A DNA stretch of 64,000 bases from Leptodactylus fallax (taxonomy: Eukaryota > Chordata > Amphibia > Anura > Leptodactylidae): NCBI GenBank assembly GCA_947044405.1, contig CAMRHE010000115.1, positions 124,001 through 188,000 of the forward strand, written 5' to 3'. Below the pieces are notes generated by a model that was not told where the DNA came from, did not search any database, and was given only the letters and a program-made list of their open reading frames with translations. Both the position numbers and the translations under genes were made by a program. Each line of letters opens with the position of its first letter. Within the stretch, counting starts at the first letter, position 1. Of this stretch, positions 44,332-55,463 are shown piece by piece.

Positions 44332-45901
44332 TACAGTCATGGCCAAAAGTTTTGAGAATGACACAAATATTATATTTTCACATGATCTGCTGCCCTCTGG
44401 TTTTTATGTGTGTTTGTCAGATGTTTTTATCACATACAGAAATATAATTGCATTCATATTATGAGTAACAGAAGCTTATATTGACAGTAGAATGAGTTAA
44501 TGCAGCAAGTCAATATTTGCAGTGTTGACCCTTCTTCTTCAGGATCTCTGCAATTCTCCCTGGCATGCTCTCAATCAACTTCTGGACCAAATCCTGACTG
44601 ATAGCAGTCCATTCTTGCAGAATCAATGCTTTAATTTTGTCTGAATTTGTTGGTTTTTGTTTGTCCACCCGTCTCTTGATGATTGACCACAAGTTCTCAA
44701 TGGGATTAAGATCTGGGGAGTTTCCAGGCCATGGACCCAAAATCTCTATGTTTTGTTCCCTGAGCCATTTAGTTATCACCTTTGCTTTATGGCAAGGTGC
44801 TCCATCATGCTGGAAAAGGCATTGTTGAGCGCCAAACTGCTCTTGGACGGTTGGGAGAAGTTGCTCTTGGAGGACATTCTGGTACCATTCTTTATTTATG
44901 GCTGTGTTTTTAGGCAAGACTGTGAGAGAGCCGATTCCCTTGGCTGAGAAGCAACCCCACACATGAATGGTTTCAGGATGCTTTACAGTTGGCATGAGAC
45001 AAGACTGGTGGTAGCGCTCACCTCTTCTTCTCCGAATAAGCTGTTTTCCAGATGTTCCAAACAATCGAAAAGGGGATTCATCAGAGAAAATGACTTTACC
45101 CCAGTCCTCAGCAGTCCACTCCCTGTACCTTTTGCAGAATATCAGTCTGTCCCTGATGTTTTTTCTGGAGAGAAGTGGCTTCTTTGCTGCCCTCCTTGAG
45201 ACCAGGCCTTGCTCCAAGAGTCTCCGCCTCACAGTGCGTGCAGATGCACTCACACCTGCCGTCTGCCATTCCTCAGCAAGCTCTGCACTGCTGGTAGCCC
45301 GATCCCGCAGCTGAAACACTTTTAAGAGACGGTCCTGCCGCTTGCTGGTCTTTCTTGGGCGCCCTGGAGCCTTTTTGGCACCAATGGAACCTCTCTCCTT
45401 GAAGTTCTTGATGATGCGATAGATTGTTGACTGAGGTGCAATCTTTCTAGCTGCAATACTCTTCCCAGTTAGGCCATTTTTGTGCAGTGCAATGATGACT
45501 GCACGTGTTTCTTTAGAGATAACCATGATTAACAGAAGAGAAACAATGATGGCAAGCACCAGCCTCCTTTTAAAGTGTCCAGTGGTGTCATTCTTACTTA
45601 ATCATGACAGATTGATCTCCAGCCCTGTCCTCATCAACACCCACACTTGTGTTAATGGAGCAATCACTTAAACGATGTTAGGTGGTCCTTTTAAGGCAGG
45701 GCTGCAATGATGTTGAAATGTGTTTTGGGGGATAAAGTTCATTTTCTAGGCAAATATTGACTTTGCAAGTAATTGCTGTTAAGCTGATCACTCTTTATAA
45801 CATTCTGGAGTATATGCAAATTGCCATTAGAAAAACTGAAGCAGTAGACTTTGTAAAAATTAATATTTGTATCATTCTCAAAACTTTTGGCCATGACTGT
45901 A
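44332..45901 (-). mobile_element. Tc1/mariner element, DD35E type, copy 2 (intact)
   Basis: TA plus CAGTCATGGCCAAAAGTTTT at both ends in inverted orientation, with the matching part at least 37 bp and an inner repeat (CAAGTCAATATTTGC and its counterpart near 45755). The full transposase gene lies on the minus strand. It differs from the copy at 8422-9975 at a small number of sites plus the 17 nt defect there. Flanks read TATA on both sides. Confidence 0.97.
44510..45526 (-). CDS. Tc1 transposase, intact (338 aa, DD35E)
   Basis: Complete frame. I chose the ATG ending at 45526 because MVISKETRAVIIALHKNG begins the helix-turn-helix as in other Tc1 proteins. The 11 upstream in-frame residues from 45559 are hydrophobic and unlike the family. 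The paired-like DNA-binding region covers about residues 1-110, with the AT-hook-like APGRPRKTS in its middle. Catalytic residues are Asp149 (FSDES), Asp241 (QHDGAP) and Glu277 (NPIENLW). There are 35 residues between the last two, one more than in Sleeping Beauty-type enzymes. This is the spacing of the DD35E (Traveler) lineage, an assignment made from spacing only. No stop or shift, intact ends: the copy could be autonomous and could mobilise the broken copy at 8422-9975. Confidence 0.94.
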   Translation of the reverse strand: MVISKETRAVIIALHKNGLTGKSIAARKIAPQSTIYRIIKNFKERGSIGAKKAPGRPRKTSKRQDRLLKVFQLRDRATSSAELAEEWQTAGVSASARTVRRRLLEQGLVSRRAAKKPLLSRKNIRDRLIFCKRYREWTAEDWGKVIFSDESPFRLFGTSGKQLIRRRRGERYHQSCLMPTVKHPETIHVWGCFSAKGIGSLTVLPKNTAINKEWYQNVLQEQLLPTVQEQFGAQQCLFQHDGAPCHKAKVITKWLREQNIEILGPWPGNSPDLNPIENLWSIIKRRVDKQKPTNSDKIKALILQEWTAISQDLVQKLIESMPGRIAEILKKKGQHCKY

Positions 45902-48163
45902 CTGTATATAAAAATATTCCCCTTGGAGAAACCCTTTAAGCTTTCCTACAGATAAGATAAGATTTAGATAAGAGTTTGCATTTAGCATGTGACTTGTCTT
46001 GAGTTAGCTCCATAGAAAATAGGAATAATAGGAATAGGAACTGGAATGTCTAAAATCAACCTGTAAAACCATCTTAGAATATAGCTATCATTATTTCCTT
46101 GAAATAGTAAAGTCGGGAGAGTTCAGATTTATATTATTCAGCCTTACACTTTTCTAATAATACATTGAAATAGGAGCCTAGAAGCAGCTCTATGTACATC
46201 TGCTCATTTATTAGGAAATTATTTATAGACAGGGAAAATGAATATAGAGGACAGATCACACTGCATGAGCACAGACACATTCATCTTTGTATGTGGGTTG
46301 ATCATGAAGTTTGGTAGGTTCTAGGTTTTAATTATAACTAGCCTGGGGTATGAAGCATATGGAAGACTGCGGTATATATTTAGTGACCGAGGAGTGCCTA
46401 TGCTGTCATCTTCCCTTTAGCACTGTGCCCCGAACAGCGGAACACAATTGGAACAAAACTTTTGACAACTTTTAACTTGGCAGCTTTTCAAAGTCGTTGC
46501 TATAACAACGGGTATAATGTAACTCCATTATATCCAGCCGCTTGCAGCATATACAAGAGTTAGATGTATAGGAACTAATGCTATTTCCATATTCATGGTT
46601 TAGAAAAAACTGTCATACAGTATATCTCCTTCATCTCCTTCTCTTTCACATGGCCATATTTTTTCAATAATGGGTTTCAGTTCACATGTATACAAATAAT
46701 TGGTAACTGTATGAAACTAATGCACAAAAAAAGAAAGAAAAGAAATGGTGCCGATGTGGCAAAGTTTAACTTGACACTTAATATGTTAACAACACTATGG
46801 CACAGAGTGTTAACTCGCCTTTTTCAATGGCTTTTGTTGTCTTCTGTGATAAGTTATCAGGCTGCAGAAAGTCAGTTTTCTGGTTCAAGACCAGATACAG
46901 TTTTGGATTTTTAGTTGGCACGGTTTAGAAAGTGATAAAATGTTTTTTCCTTTGGGTTATTCAAATAATGTTTGCGTCTTTATTCAGTGATACAGTATAT
47001 TGGAAAAGGATTTTATTATTACATAATTTTTTGTATTGTGCCCCATTTTTTAGGTCACAATAGACCTTTTAGCATTTTAATATTATTATTATTAATTATT
47101 ATTATTATTATTATTTTGCTGCTTTACCTGAAACTGGGGCTGATATATTAGCTGCAGTTACAGGAGGAATACAGCTCCCTAGCACTGCAATGCTGGTCTG
47201 TGTCCTTTAGGAGATAGCCATTCCCACAATTTCCCAGCAGCCGGTTATCATGTGATTGCGGTGCTGGGAGAAAGTCGCCATGACAGATCATTTGTACCAT
47301 AGACTGCAATTCTACTGTATTGCAGTCTATGTAAAATCCCTATATAACTATTGAAATCTGCCTTAGGCAGGCCCCAATAGTTATATTTCTATGGCAGGCT
47401 TGGGAGTTCTCCCTGCGGGAGAGCCATTCTATTACCAAAAATGAAAAAGGAAGTTCTGGTCACTTCTGAACACATCACCTGGACTGCTAAATTCCCATGA
47501 TCAGAGACAACTCTGCTCAATGGCATTGCCACAGGGTCCCTGCTGTGTAAAACGACCACCATCTACTGTAATAGTATGGCAAATGTCGGAAGGGGTATGA
47601 CTCCTCTACTGAACGGGAGGAAGATCAGGGGCTGTAGCATTCCAAAGGTGGCTCAGCTCCATGTATTGGCCATGAATGGTACTGCAGCTCAGTCCTATTC
47701 ACTGCAGGAACCAGGCACAGTCTGCTTTGAGTGTCAAGCTAAACATATGATCAATCTTCTGAAATCTTGGCCCCCTCTCTTTTATGTATAGAAAGCAAAG
47801 AAGCAATAGCAGTTAATGGCCAATGCAATGTTCTTCCCAATATGAAGAGGTGGCCTTCATAGCCATTACATTGTCATAATGTCAATAGAAAGATTAAATG
47901 AGCAACTATCTATATCATAACATGAACTTTTTCCAAGAAGGATATGCTTATAATATATACTTCTATATGCAAAAAGGTCAAGCACTCTATTAATTTGCCC
48001 TTATCCAATGTGCTGTACATTGAACTCCACGTCCATAACAAATATTAATTTTACACTGTTAATACAAAGTAAATTGGAAATACAAAGGAAGAAAATTCCA
48101 CCAATTATACAGCAATGGTCAATAGTCTTTATGGTCCAAAATAAACTGACCGCTTTTATATGA
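45902..48163. other. Non-genic sequence with (ATT)n and dispersed repeats
   Basis: No gene recognised. A TTATTATT microsatellite lies at about 47083-47116. The stretch 47280-47400 holds TACTGTATTGCAGTCTAT with inverted partners, related in style to 50520-50600. The rest is featureless. Confidence 0.45.
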
Positions 48164-48600
48164 TCAAAGCTCCATTTTATCTAAAACAAGAATGTTTTCA
48201 TTAAATAAGGAAGAATTAGATATTTCTTCCCACCGTGGAATGCAAATGACTTCACATGATGGAAGTTCAAGCACCTCTGGAAAGTAGAGTTGTCTCGTAG
48301 GCAAATTCACGGCATCTGACGTGTTCTCCTTTTTATGCTCTGACAAAACCCAAGCTGTAATACACTCATCTCTTATATGTTCTTTTTTCAGATTTCCCAT
48401 CGATTTTAATATCTCCTGTCTCATTAAAGCATCTTGTGTAGAAAGCTTTACCAATTACATTGGCAGATGGGTTGTCTTGCAATGTAGGCAGCAGAGGATG
48501 GCTTGCCCCGTAGCATATTCCATTTTGACACAAGCCGAGAGTTAAGTGTGAACTCAATGCAGTGTTTACCTCTCCTTCCAGAGAAGCCTGTCTGCTTTAA
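48164..48600 (-). other. Exon-like or frameshifted coding remnant, unidentified
   Basis: Two overlapping minus-strand frames look more protein-like than their surroundings. The upstream one (about 48590-48366) includes LCQNGICYGASHPLLPTLQD. The downstream one (48454-48164, stop TGA) includes TQDALMRQEILKSMGNLKKE and FPEVLELPSCEVICIPRWEE. Neither has an ATG at its start (the downstream frame begins at TTG after a TAA). A single-base shift near 48445 would join them, or they are separate exon edges, or chance. I do not recognise the protein. Confidence 0.25.
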
Positions 48601-49902
48601 TTATTGCACACATCGCCAGATGTTATAATAGGAAGGGACAATTGGAAGATAAGTCTGCATTCATATTACAGCATCAGGAGAGCACATAAGCAATCCACTG
48701 TCTTCGCCTCGCTTGACTTGTAATGTTTGGGTACTGGTTGTCTGCTTCACTTCACTTACAACTACATGCAATCCTTTCATTAAAACCATACAATTATATA
48801 GCTATTAGTTGCTTTTGTCAATACCTACATGTTAAAAGGGTTCCTCAACAATAAGGTGATCACAAGTTATATCCCTGCTGGGACTCCTGAAATTTGTTGG
48901 GAAACCTGGCAGAGTGTTCAATGTCCCTGTAGCACCGCCACGGAGGAATTTAAGCATTGCCCTTTCCAAAGACTAAATGTGTGCTATAGGACAGGACAAG
49001 TCCTCCAGAGTGAGAGATGTTCTTTCTAACCAAACCCCTGGCATGTAGATAAGGATATAATATCTGGACCAGTGTTAGCTCAGAATGAAAATTTGTTTAC
49101 AAGATGAGCAACTCCATAAAGTGACCATGTATATATATATAAAAAAAAACATTGACGTTGAGGTGCTTACTCATCCCTACTTGCATTGTAGCTTGGCCAT
49201 TTATGTATCTGTATCTATACTGAAGCTTATTTCCTGGAGGTCAGACTGACGCTAAACAACCTTTGATGGCTAGGCCATCAATGTCAATGTCCTGGAAAAA
49301 AAAACTGTAAAAGGCACTTATTATAAGTGAGATACAAGAGGAAGACATGGAAACCTCTAGGGTGATAAGAGGCTCCTGGAAAAATAGTTTGGTAAGGGTT
49401 AACCTTCACGTGTGACATGTAATGACTAGTAAATTTACCTTTAGGAGCAGCCACTCTACACACATCTCCCTTTCATCTGTCTGAATTTATCTCCTATAGG
49501 TAAGCTATATAAGAATTAATGCTGTTGTGACATAGCATTAAACCCACAGACTGTATGAACGCTACTGAATGTTGCCTATGAGTCCGTGAAAACCAGATAA
49601 AACTACATATGGATGGCATACATGTGCTATGTTCACCATGGATCTATAGAATTAAATGAATGAGCCTAGACCACAAAATGGACAAGAATAAGACTTGCCT
49701 TGAGTTTTGTGGTTTGGGCTTAGAGCCCCCACAAAGACCAATGCATAGGGTTATAGAAATGAATAGGTCTGCGTGACATGCATTAACAAAAGGATAGCAC
49801 ATGGACCAAAAAATATGGTAAAAATAGGTGAAAGATTTGTTTCATGAATATTTGTAAGGTTTGCCGGAAGTTTTGGTTCATTGTAAGTGCTAACATTATA
49901 GC
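48601..49902. other. Non-genic sequence
   Basis: No gene or repeat structure recognised. Confidence 0.45.
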
Positions 49903-51059
49903 TAGAGATGAGCGAATTGAAGCTGATGAAGTGGAATTCGATCCAAATTTCAGGAAATATTCGATTTGCATCGAATCCGGATTTCCTCACACACGTGGTA
50001 ACGAATCGCACGGCTCCTATCAGGGGTTTTACACGCTACATGTCCCCCTCGGCACCCCCCGTGGCACAGGGCCGGCCTCAGCACCCGGCGTACCCAGGCA
50101 AGTGCTAGGGCCCCATGATAGCAGTTGGGGAAAGCCTGGTTCCCCGACTGCTATACATACTGCTAATGGAGAGGAGCCTGGCGATTGCCGGGCCCCTTTT
50201 CATTAGATGCCAGGACAGGGGAGGTAATTAAAAATAAAAAAAAACTGATACTCACCTGTCCTGGGCTCAGCATCCAGCTATTCCGGCCGGTGACTGAAGT
50301 CCTGCTCCCCAGGCCTCACTGTTGGGGCATGTGATTGGGCCCCAGTGGTCACGTGGAGCGCGCCGGCGTAATGACATCATCATAATAATAGCACCAGTTC
50401 TGGGGGGAGGGAGGGTTTAAACACTTTTTTTTAAACTTTTTTTTTACATTTTTTTCTTTTTTGTCCCCATAGGGGATTGAAGCAGCGATATTCTGATTGC
50501 TGCTTCAATAGGTATCCGCTGCAATACACTGTATTGCAGTGTATAGGAGGCTGTCAGCCTGTGCAGATGCATAGGCTGACAGTCTCCATATAAGGCAGGA
50601 TCAACCAGGTATGTGGAGGGACAGCGAAGGGACAGACCCGGGGTCACTGCTCAGACCCTGGGCTGCCGAATAGGAGCAGCGGCACCCCCCCGAAAATGTC
50701 GCGGGGGGGCGGCGATCAGGAACCCAATATATAATAAAACCCCTGAGATGCCACGGTCACGTTTGACCGTGGCATCTCATGGGTTGACACCCGCGATCAG
50801 AGCTCAGCTCCGACCAGGGGGGTTAGAGGATAGTGTCAGCCGTTACATACAGCTGACACCCACAAAGCAGAGTGCGCACTAAGTTTCTTTGTGCACACCA
50901 TGCTTCCACCATGGTTTGCGGGAAGTCCTTCCCGGCAGCGCCGTACTATTAGGGTGGATGTTGGGAAGGGGTTAACGCGATTCACTGCAAATTAATTTGA
51001 ATCGAATCGTTACGGAAAATTCGGCTGAATAGAATTTTTGAAAAATTCGCTCATCTCTA
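49903..51059. mobile_element. MITE with GAGATGAGCGAAT ends, copy 2, with inserted GC-rich repeat
   Basis: TA plus GAGATGAGCGAATT at the left and AATTCGCTCATCTC plus TA at the right. It is longer than the 413 bp copy at 29099 because it includes the GC-rich family of 4195-4560 (here about 50165-50400). It also holds a stretch with hairpins (for example GAGGCTGTCAGCCTG, and GGCTGACAGTCTCC at about 50573; CGTGGCATCTCA with its inverse at about 50740-50780). No transposase. Confidence 0.75.
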
Positions 51060-51084
51060 TTTATAGCATCTCCCCTGAGCCTCC

Positions 51085-51232
51085 ATGTATTATATTCCGG
51101 GGTCTGAAGAGACCCCAGAGTATAATGATCTGTGGGTGGCAAACCCCAAAAATCTCAGGTTTAGCCAAACCTGAGATTTTTGGGAAAATTCATAGCAAAC
51201 TTTGCTTATTATAAACCAGTTTGTTCATCGCT
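51085..51232. repeat. Palindrome-ended dispersed repeat
   Basis: GGGGTCTGAAGAGACCCC at 51101 is a short palindrome also seen at 55195 and 57083. The following GGCAAACCCCAAAAATCTCA is matched by 22290-22310. AAATCTCAGGTTTAGCC and its inverse (AACCTGAGATTT) form a second hairpin. Confidence 0.55.
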
Positions 51233-52723
51233 AGTTGTGTGCATGGAGTCTGACTTTTTCTTTTCAGGGACAGGATCTTAAATATTTAAACAGGTTTTGT
51301 GCTTACCAAAGCTATAAGTCCTCAGAGGCCAATAGGACAGCCAAAGCTGAGATGGTGCTCCCTATAGCACACCACAAATGGGTCCATGCTTCATATTTCA
51401 CAATAACAGGTACTGGTAAAAGGTTTACTCATTCCCTGGCATTAGGTTGGAATTATAAGACAAAGCATATTTGAAAAGTATCAGTGCCTCTGGTCTAGGG
51501 AGAATACAATACTTGTACAATACACTATGTAGTATCTTGCAATTTTTTCTAGATTCATCGAAGTAGAAAAAAAAGCGATGTATGCCTACATATAACTCTC
51601 AGAGGTACAACATGGTCCCAGACATGGGCATATTTATAGGGAGTGCCCTGGAGGCTGAGGGGATCCAAATGCCTTTCTAAAGCATAATAAGATACCAGTA
51701 TTATACATAGTCCATGATAATTGGGGACATTGTTACAGATTTTGCATTGAGGCCCAGGAGGTTCCAGTTACGACTCTGGTCCCTGAGGATTGTACAGCAC
51801 AGATCCTTGAATATGTAGCCAAACTGATAGTATGAATAATAATATAGCACCATATTCTGTAGAGTGCTCACATAGAGTTGTTCACCAACCACTTTTCTGA
51901 CATGAAAATTGTAGCAACTACATTCGGAGTGACTGGTAAGTCAAGCCAACTTTTCCCTACACTAAAATAAGTTTTGGAGATGTGGAAAAAGGTACCAAGT
52001 TCCATTATTTCAATGCAAATATGACTGATACTATTGTAATTGCATTGATAAATCGGCCCTGTAGGATGCTGGAAATATCTGAAAAAACTGTCAAGGATAA
52101 TGCAAGTTTTATAGCAATTAAATCAATGAGATATGTTCTTCCTGCGGAGAAAGAAATGCAAATGTAAATATAACAATATGATTTTTTAATTCCTTTTGTG
52201 ATTGGTTGAGAATCAAAAGGAAGATTAAACAAAAGAAGTAAAATGAAATATCTCAATGCGGCATAAAACCATTATCAATGAACAAAAGGAAACTCACTTA
52301 ATATTGCATGAAGCAGCATATTAATACCAAATTAATACAAATCCCTGTGCAATGGTGTAAAACAATGCCATGAATGTTAACAGGATTGAACAATGAGCCA
52401 TGCTCTCATTATGTATACTGATCAGCCTATATGATATATACAAAGGATAGACAATTAACTGATGTAATATTAATGGCGGATCACATTGATTGCTACTAAT
52501 GCCAATAATGTTCTTTACTGAAGTTCGGGATTGTTCACATGAGATGTTACATGTAAAATATTCAGTGACTGGATTTAAAGGAACACTAAACCAACAAATG
52601 GATGAGAATAGTAAAATGGAGAAAAATTTACCACTCGGTATCAGTCTGCAAAATAAACAGTATTTACAGATTTTACATTTTATGCTGGCAAGGAGCAGAG
52701 CTTAATGGGAACATAAACAGAGC
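51233..52723. other. Non-genic sequence
   Basis: No gene or repeat structure recognised. The sequence is AT-rich. Confidence 0.45.
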
Positions 52724-53444
52724 TTAAAAGGAACATAAAAGGTGTTTTTCTACCCTAAACTGGGCCATCCATGTGCAGTATCAGGTAATGATCTTTACGA
52801 TGTTGTCCCTCACTAAGTTTTCTGTTGCTGAAAAGTCATGTTATAAGCTGTAAAAACCTTAGATTGGCATATTCAAATTTACCTTAACTAGACAAGTGGG
52901 CGGGGAGCAACTTTATCTAGTCACGCAGTCATTGCAATAAATCATACCCTGTGAGGCCTGCAGTTAGGTAGGGGTATCACAATGGCATCAGACAGTGAGT
53001 GACATGTCTGTCATACCACACTGGGCATAACTTGGTGTGATGACTGCGTGACTAGATGAAGCTGCTCTCTACCTCTCTTACTTTTATGGCGCCATCATAT
53101 TCTGCAGCACTTTTACAAGTATTGTCAACACTGTCCCATATAGGGCTCACAATCTACATTCCCTATCAGTATATATTTGGAGTGTGGGAGGAAACCAGAG
53201 TACCCGGAGGAAAACCATGCAAGCAAAGGAAGAACATACAAACTCCTGGCAGATATTGTCCTTGGCTTAGCCACCAAGACTCTCCTGAGAAATTTGCATA
53301 TGCTGATCTCAGGTTTTAAAAGATTATAACTTAACTTTTCAGCAACCGAAAACTTGAGGAGCACTATAGGAAATGTCATTACTTGATGATGCACATGCTT
53401 TTGTCAGTTTAGGGTAGAAAAAATACCTTGCAGGTTCCCTTTAA
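52724..53444. mobile_element. T2-like foldback MITE split by a SINE
   Basis: TTAA at both edges. The terminal repeats are about 40 bp: TTTTTCTACCCTAAACTG near the left end and CAGTTTAGGGTAGAAAAA near the right, with TTAAAAGGAAC and GTTCCCTTTAA outermost. The whole element folds back around about 52985 (CTAGTCACGCAGTCATTG with GATGACTGCGTGACTAG). The right arm is interrupted by the SINE at 53078-53268. No coding. Confidence 0.85.
53078..53268 (-). mobile_element. Truncated tRNA-derived SINE
   Basis: Matches the body and tail of the SINE at 11825-12078 (GCCATCATATTCTG, TGTCCCATATAGGGCTCA, TCCCTATCAGTAT, GTGGGAGGAAAC). It lacks the tRNA-like head, as expected for a 5'-truncated insertion. Comparison of the two arms of the host MITE brackets the insertion. 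Confidence 0.75.
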
Positions 53445-53692
53445 CATTCTTTGTCTCTTATAGCAGCAAAGCAATGCGGGGAAGCATTATTCTGCAAGTC
53501 TTACTGTCATGGGGGTTTTTAAAACAAGGATTTTCTAGGTCAATGTTCTCAATATTCCAAGGTCAGATACCTCCCTACTCAAACAAATTACACCAGAGTA
53601 CCACTAAGCCTATTATAATACATTAGGATGCCTATTAAAAGAAAAGCATGAGCACAAGTTACCCCTTAGAGCAATGGTCAACAACCTGTGGC
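53445..53692. other. Non-genic sequence
   Basis: No gene. The last part (CAATGGTCAACAACCTGTGG) belongs with 57584-57640 (CTACAACTTCC, ACAGGTTAGAGACC) as the two halves of a repeat split by the hAT-like element. Confidence 0.45.
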
Positions 53693-53700
53693 CTTCAAGC
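53693..53700. other. 8 bp target duplication, left copy
   Basis: CTTCAAGC here is repeated exactly at 57576-57583, flanking the 53701-57575 element. Confidence 0.8.
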
Positions 53701-54839
53701 CAGTGGTGAACCTAGCCTCTTTGCTGCCTGAGGCGGACTATAGAAAGATGCCCCCCCCCCCCAAAAAAAAAAAAAAATTGAGTTTCCATGCTACTAGCGT
53801 CACACGTTGCTATTGTCGCACAATATACACAAGACACAAAGTTATAAAACAGTTTTTAAGAATTCTTCTTCCTGTATTACTTAAGTATCAGATCAACAAC
53901 ACGGTATTAACAATGACAATAACTTCACACATCTTCTGCTTGGTGGATGGACGAGCCCACGTGGCCCCCATTCTCTATAATAGGAGCGCCGCAGATAGCT
54001 GAGTACTGGACTTCGGCTATCTTTGGCACTCCCATTGAAGTGAATGAGAGTCATGCGGGTTCGTCCATCCATCAAGTGACACACCTATATATATGGCTGC
54101 GGTCAGGCTGAATTCCCACCCAGTGGAGGGAAAAAAACCAATTCTCAGGCTCAGTGGGGGTCTCAGCAGACAGACCCCCATCACTCAGGTATTTATCCTC
54201 ATTTAGGTGAATACAGTGTAGTATCATTTTGTGACTTACAGGTGACATCTCTGACTAATCCTTCACATTTCCCTTCTCTTCCCTTTGGACCGCCATGGCC
54301 ACTTCTTCCAGCTGTGACTTGTCTCTGTAAAGTTTGCAACACCGACATCTTTGGCTCCTCACTTTTCCAGGCACCCGACCCACATTGTCCTCACCTGCAC
54401 ACCCATCCTGCTGCTACCCCAATTATATAATATATGATATAACCCCCCCATAATGAATAATACCCCCAAGTGCATCTTTATATTAATAATGTTTGTGTGT
54501 ACCCTGTATAAATAGAGCCCCTTATTAATAATGCCCCAGGTGTTAACTAATTAAAAGGTTTTCCAGGTCATTAATAAACTAATCAGTGGGGCTCAAAAAC
54601 CCAGGACCCCCACTGATCAGCTGTTTGAATGGTACCTGTGTAAGCGCCGTGACCACTTCGCTGTTTACATAGTGTCATTCATCTCATAGCAGCCATGTAA
54701 TGTAACTACAGCCTCGTCCTATACACGTCTATGTGACAAGGCTGTAATTACATCACATGGTCACTATAAACAGACAGTGTATGATATAAACAGGCGCCAT
54801 AGCCCCTGTTTATAGCACCCCATTTACACACACTATAAT

Positions 54840-55180
54840 GTTCCACAGCAGCCCCTGCACACAGTATTACGGCCTGCAGCGGCCCCTGGACACTGCAGTA
54901 TGCCTCACAGCAGCCCCTTCACATGGTATTATGCTCCATAGTGGCCCCTGCACACTGTATTATGCCTTGCAGCGGCCCCTGCAAACGGTATTATGCTCCA
55001 TAGTGGCCCCTGCACACGGTATTATGCCCCGCAGTGGCCACTGCACACGGTATTATCTTCCACAGCAACCCCTGCACATGTTATTATGCTCCATAGCGGC
55101 CCCAGCACACGGTATTATGCTCCACAGTGGCCCCTGCACACGGTATTATGCCCCATAGTGGCCCACCCATCAACTATTAT
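54840..55180. repeat. Minisatellite, 11 copies of 31 bp
   Basis: Consecutive units follow the pattern GCTCCATAGTGGCCCCTGCA then CACGGTATTAT. Eleven units of exactly 31 bp can be set in register over 341 bp with a few substitutions each. Because 31 is not a multiple of 3, the long frames across it cycle through all phases and are by-products. Confidence 0.92.
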
Positions 55181-55181
55181 T

Positions 55182-55463
55182 ATACTATGGGGTCTTTTCA
55201 GACCCCAGAGTATAATGATCGGAGACCCAGGGAAGGTGACAAACATAAAAATCAGTGTTACTTACCTATCCTGGACACCGGTGCACTCCCTGCAGCTTTC
55301 GACCCTTTTTAATTGCGCACACACGTCACGTGATCAGGCCGGCGACGTGACCTGATGACGTCACCAGAAGGCCCAAGCCTGCTCAGAGTAACACCGGATC
55401 GCAGGAGAGGTAAGTAGCATATGTTTTTATGTTCCCTCACCTCCCCTGGGTCTCCGATTATTA
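55182..55463. repeat. Palindrome-ended repeat, left part (split by Tc1)
   Basis: Begins with the palindrome around GGGGTCTTTTCAGACCCC and GAGTATAATGATCGGAGACC. Its right end has GGTCTCCGATTATTATA just before the Tc1 and continues after it as CTCTGGGGTCTGAAAAGACCCC (57079-57110). The two ends are inverted copies of about 60 bp. The inside has TACTTACCT and AGGTAAGTA blocks and GTCACGTGATC / GACGTCAC words. Confidence 0.7.

Noticed and set aside
54840..55180. CRISPR-like array
   Set aside because: Units are contiguous with no spacers, and the DNA is vertebrate; it is a minisatellite.
54838..55355. Frames across the 31 bp minisatellite
   Set aside because: Repeated peptide is a by-product of the tandem array; the unit length is not a multiple of three.
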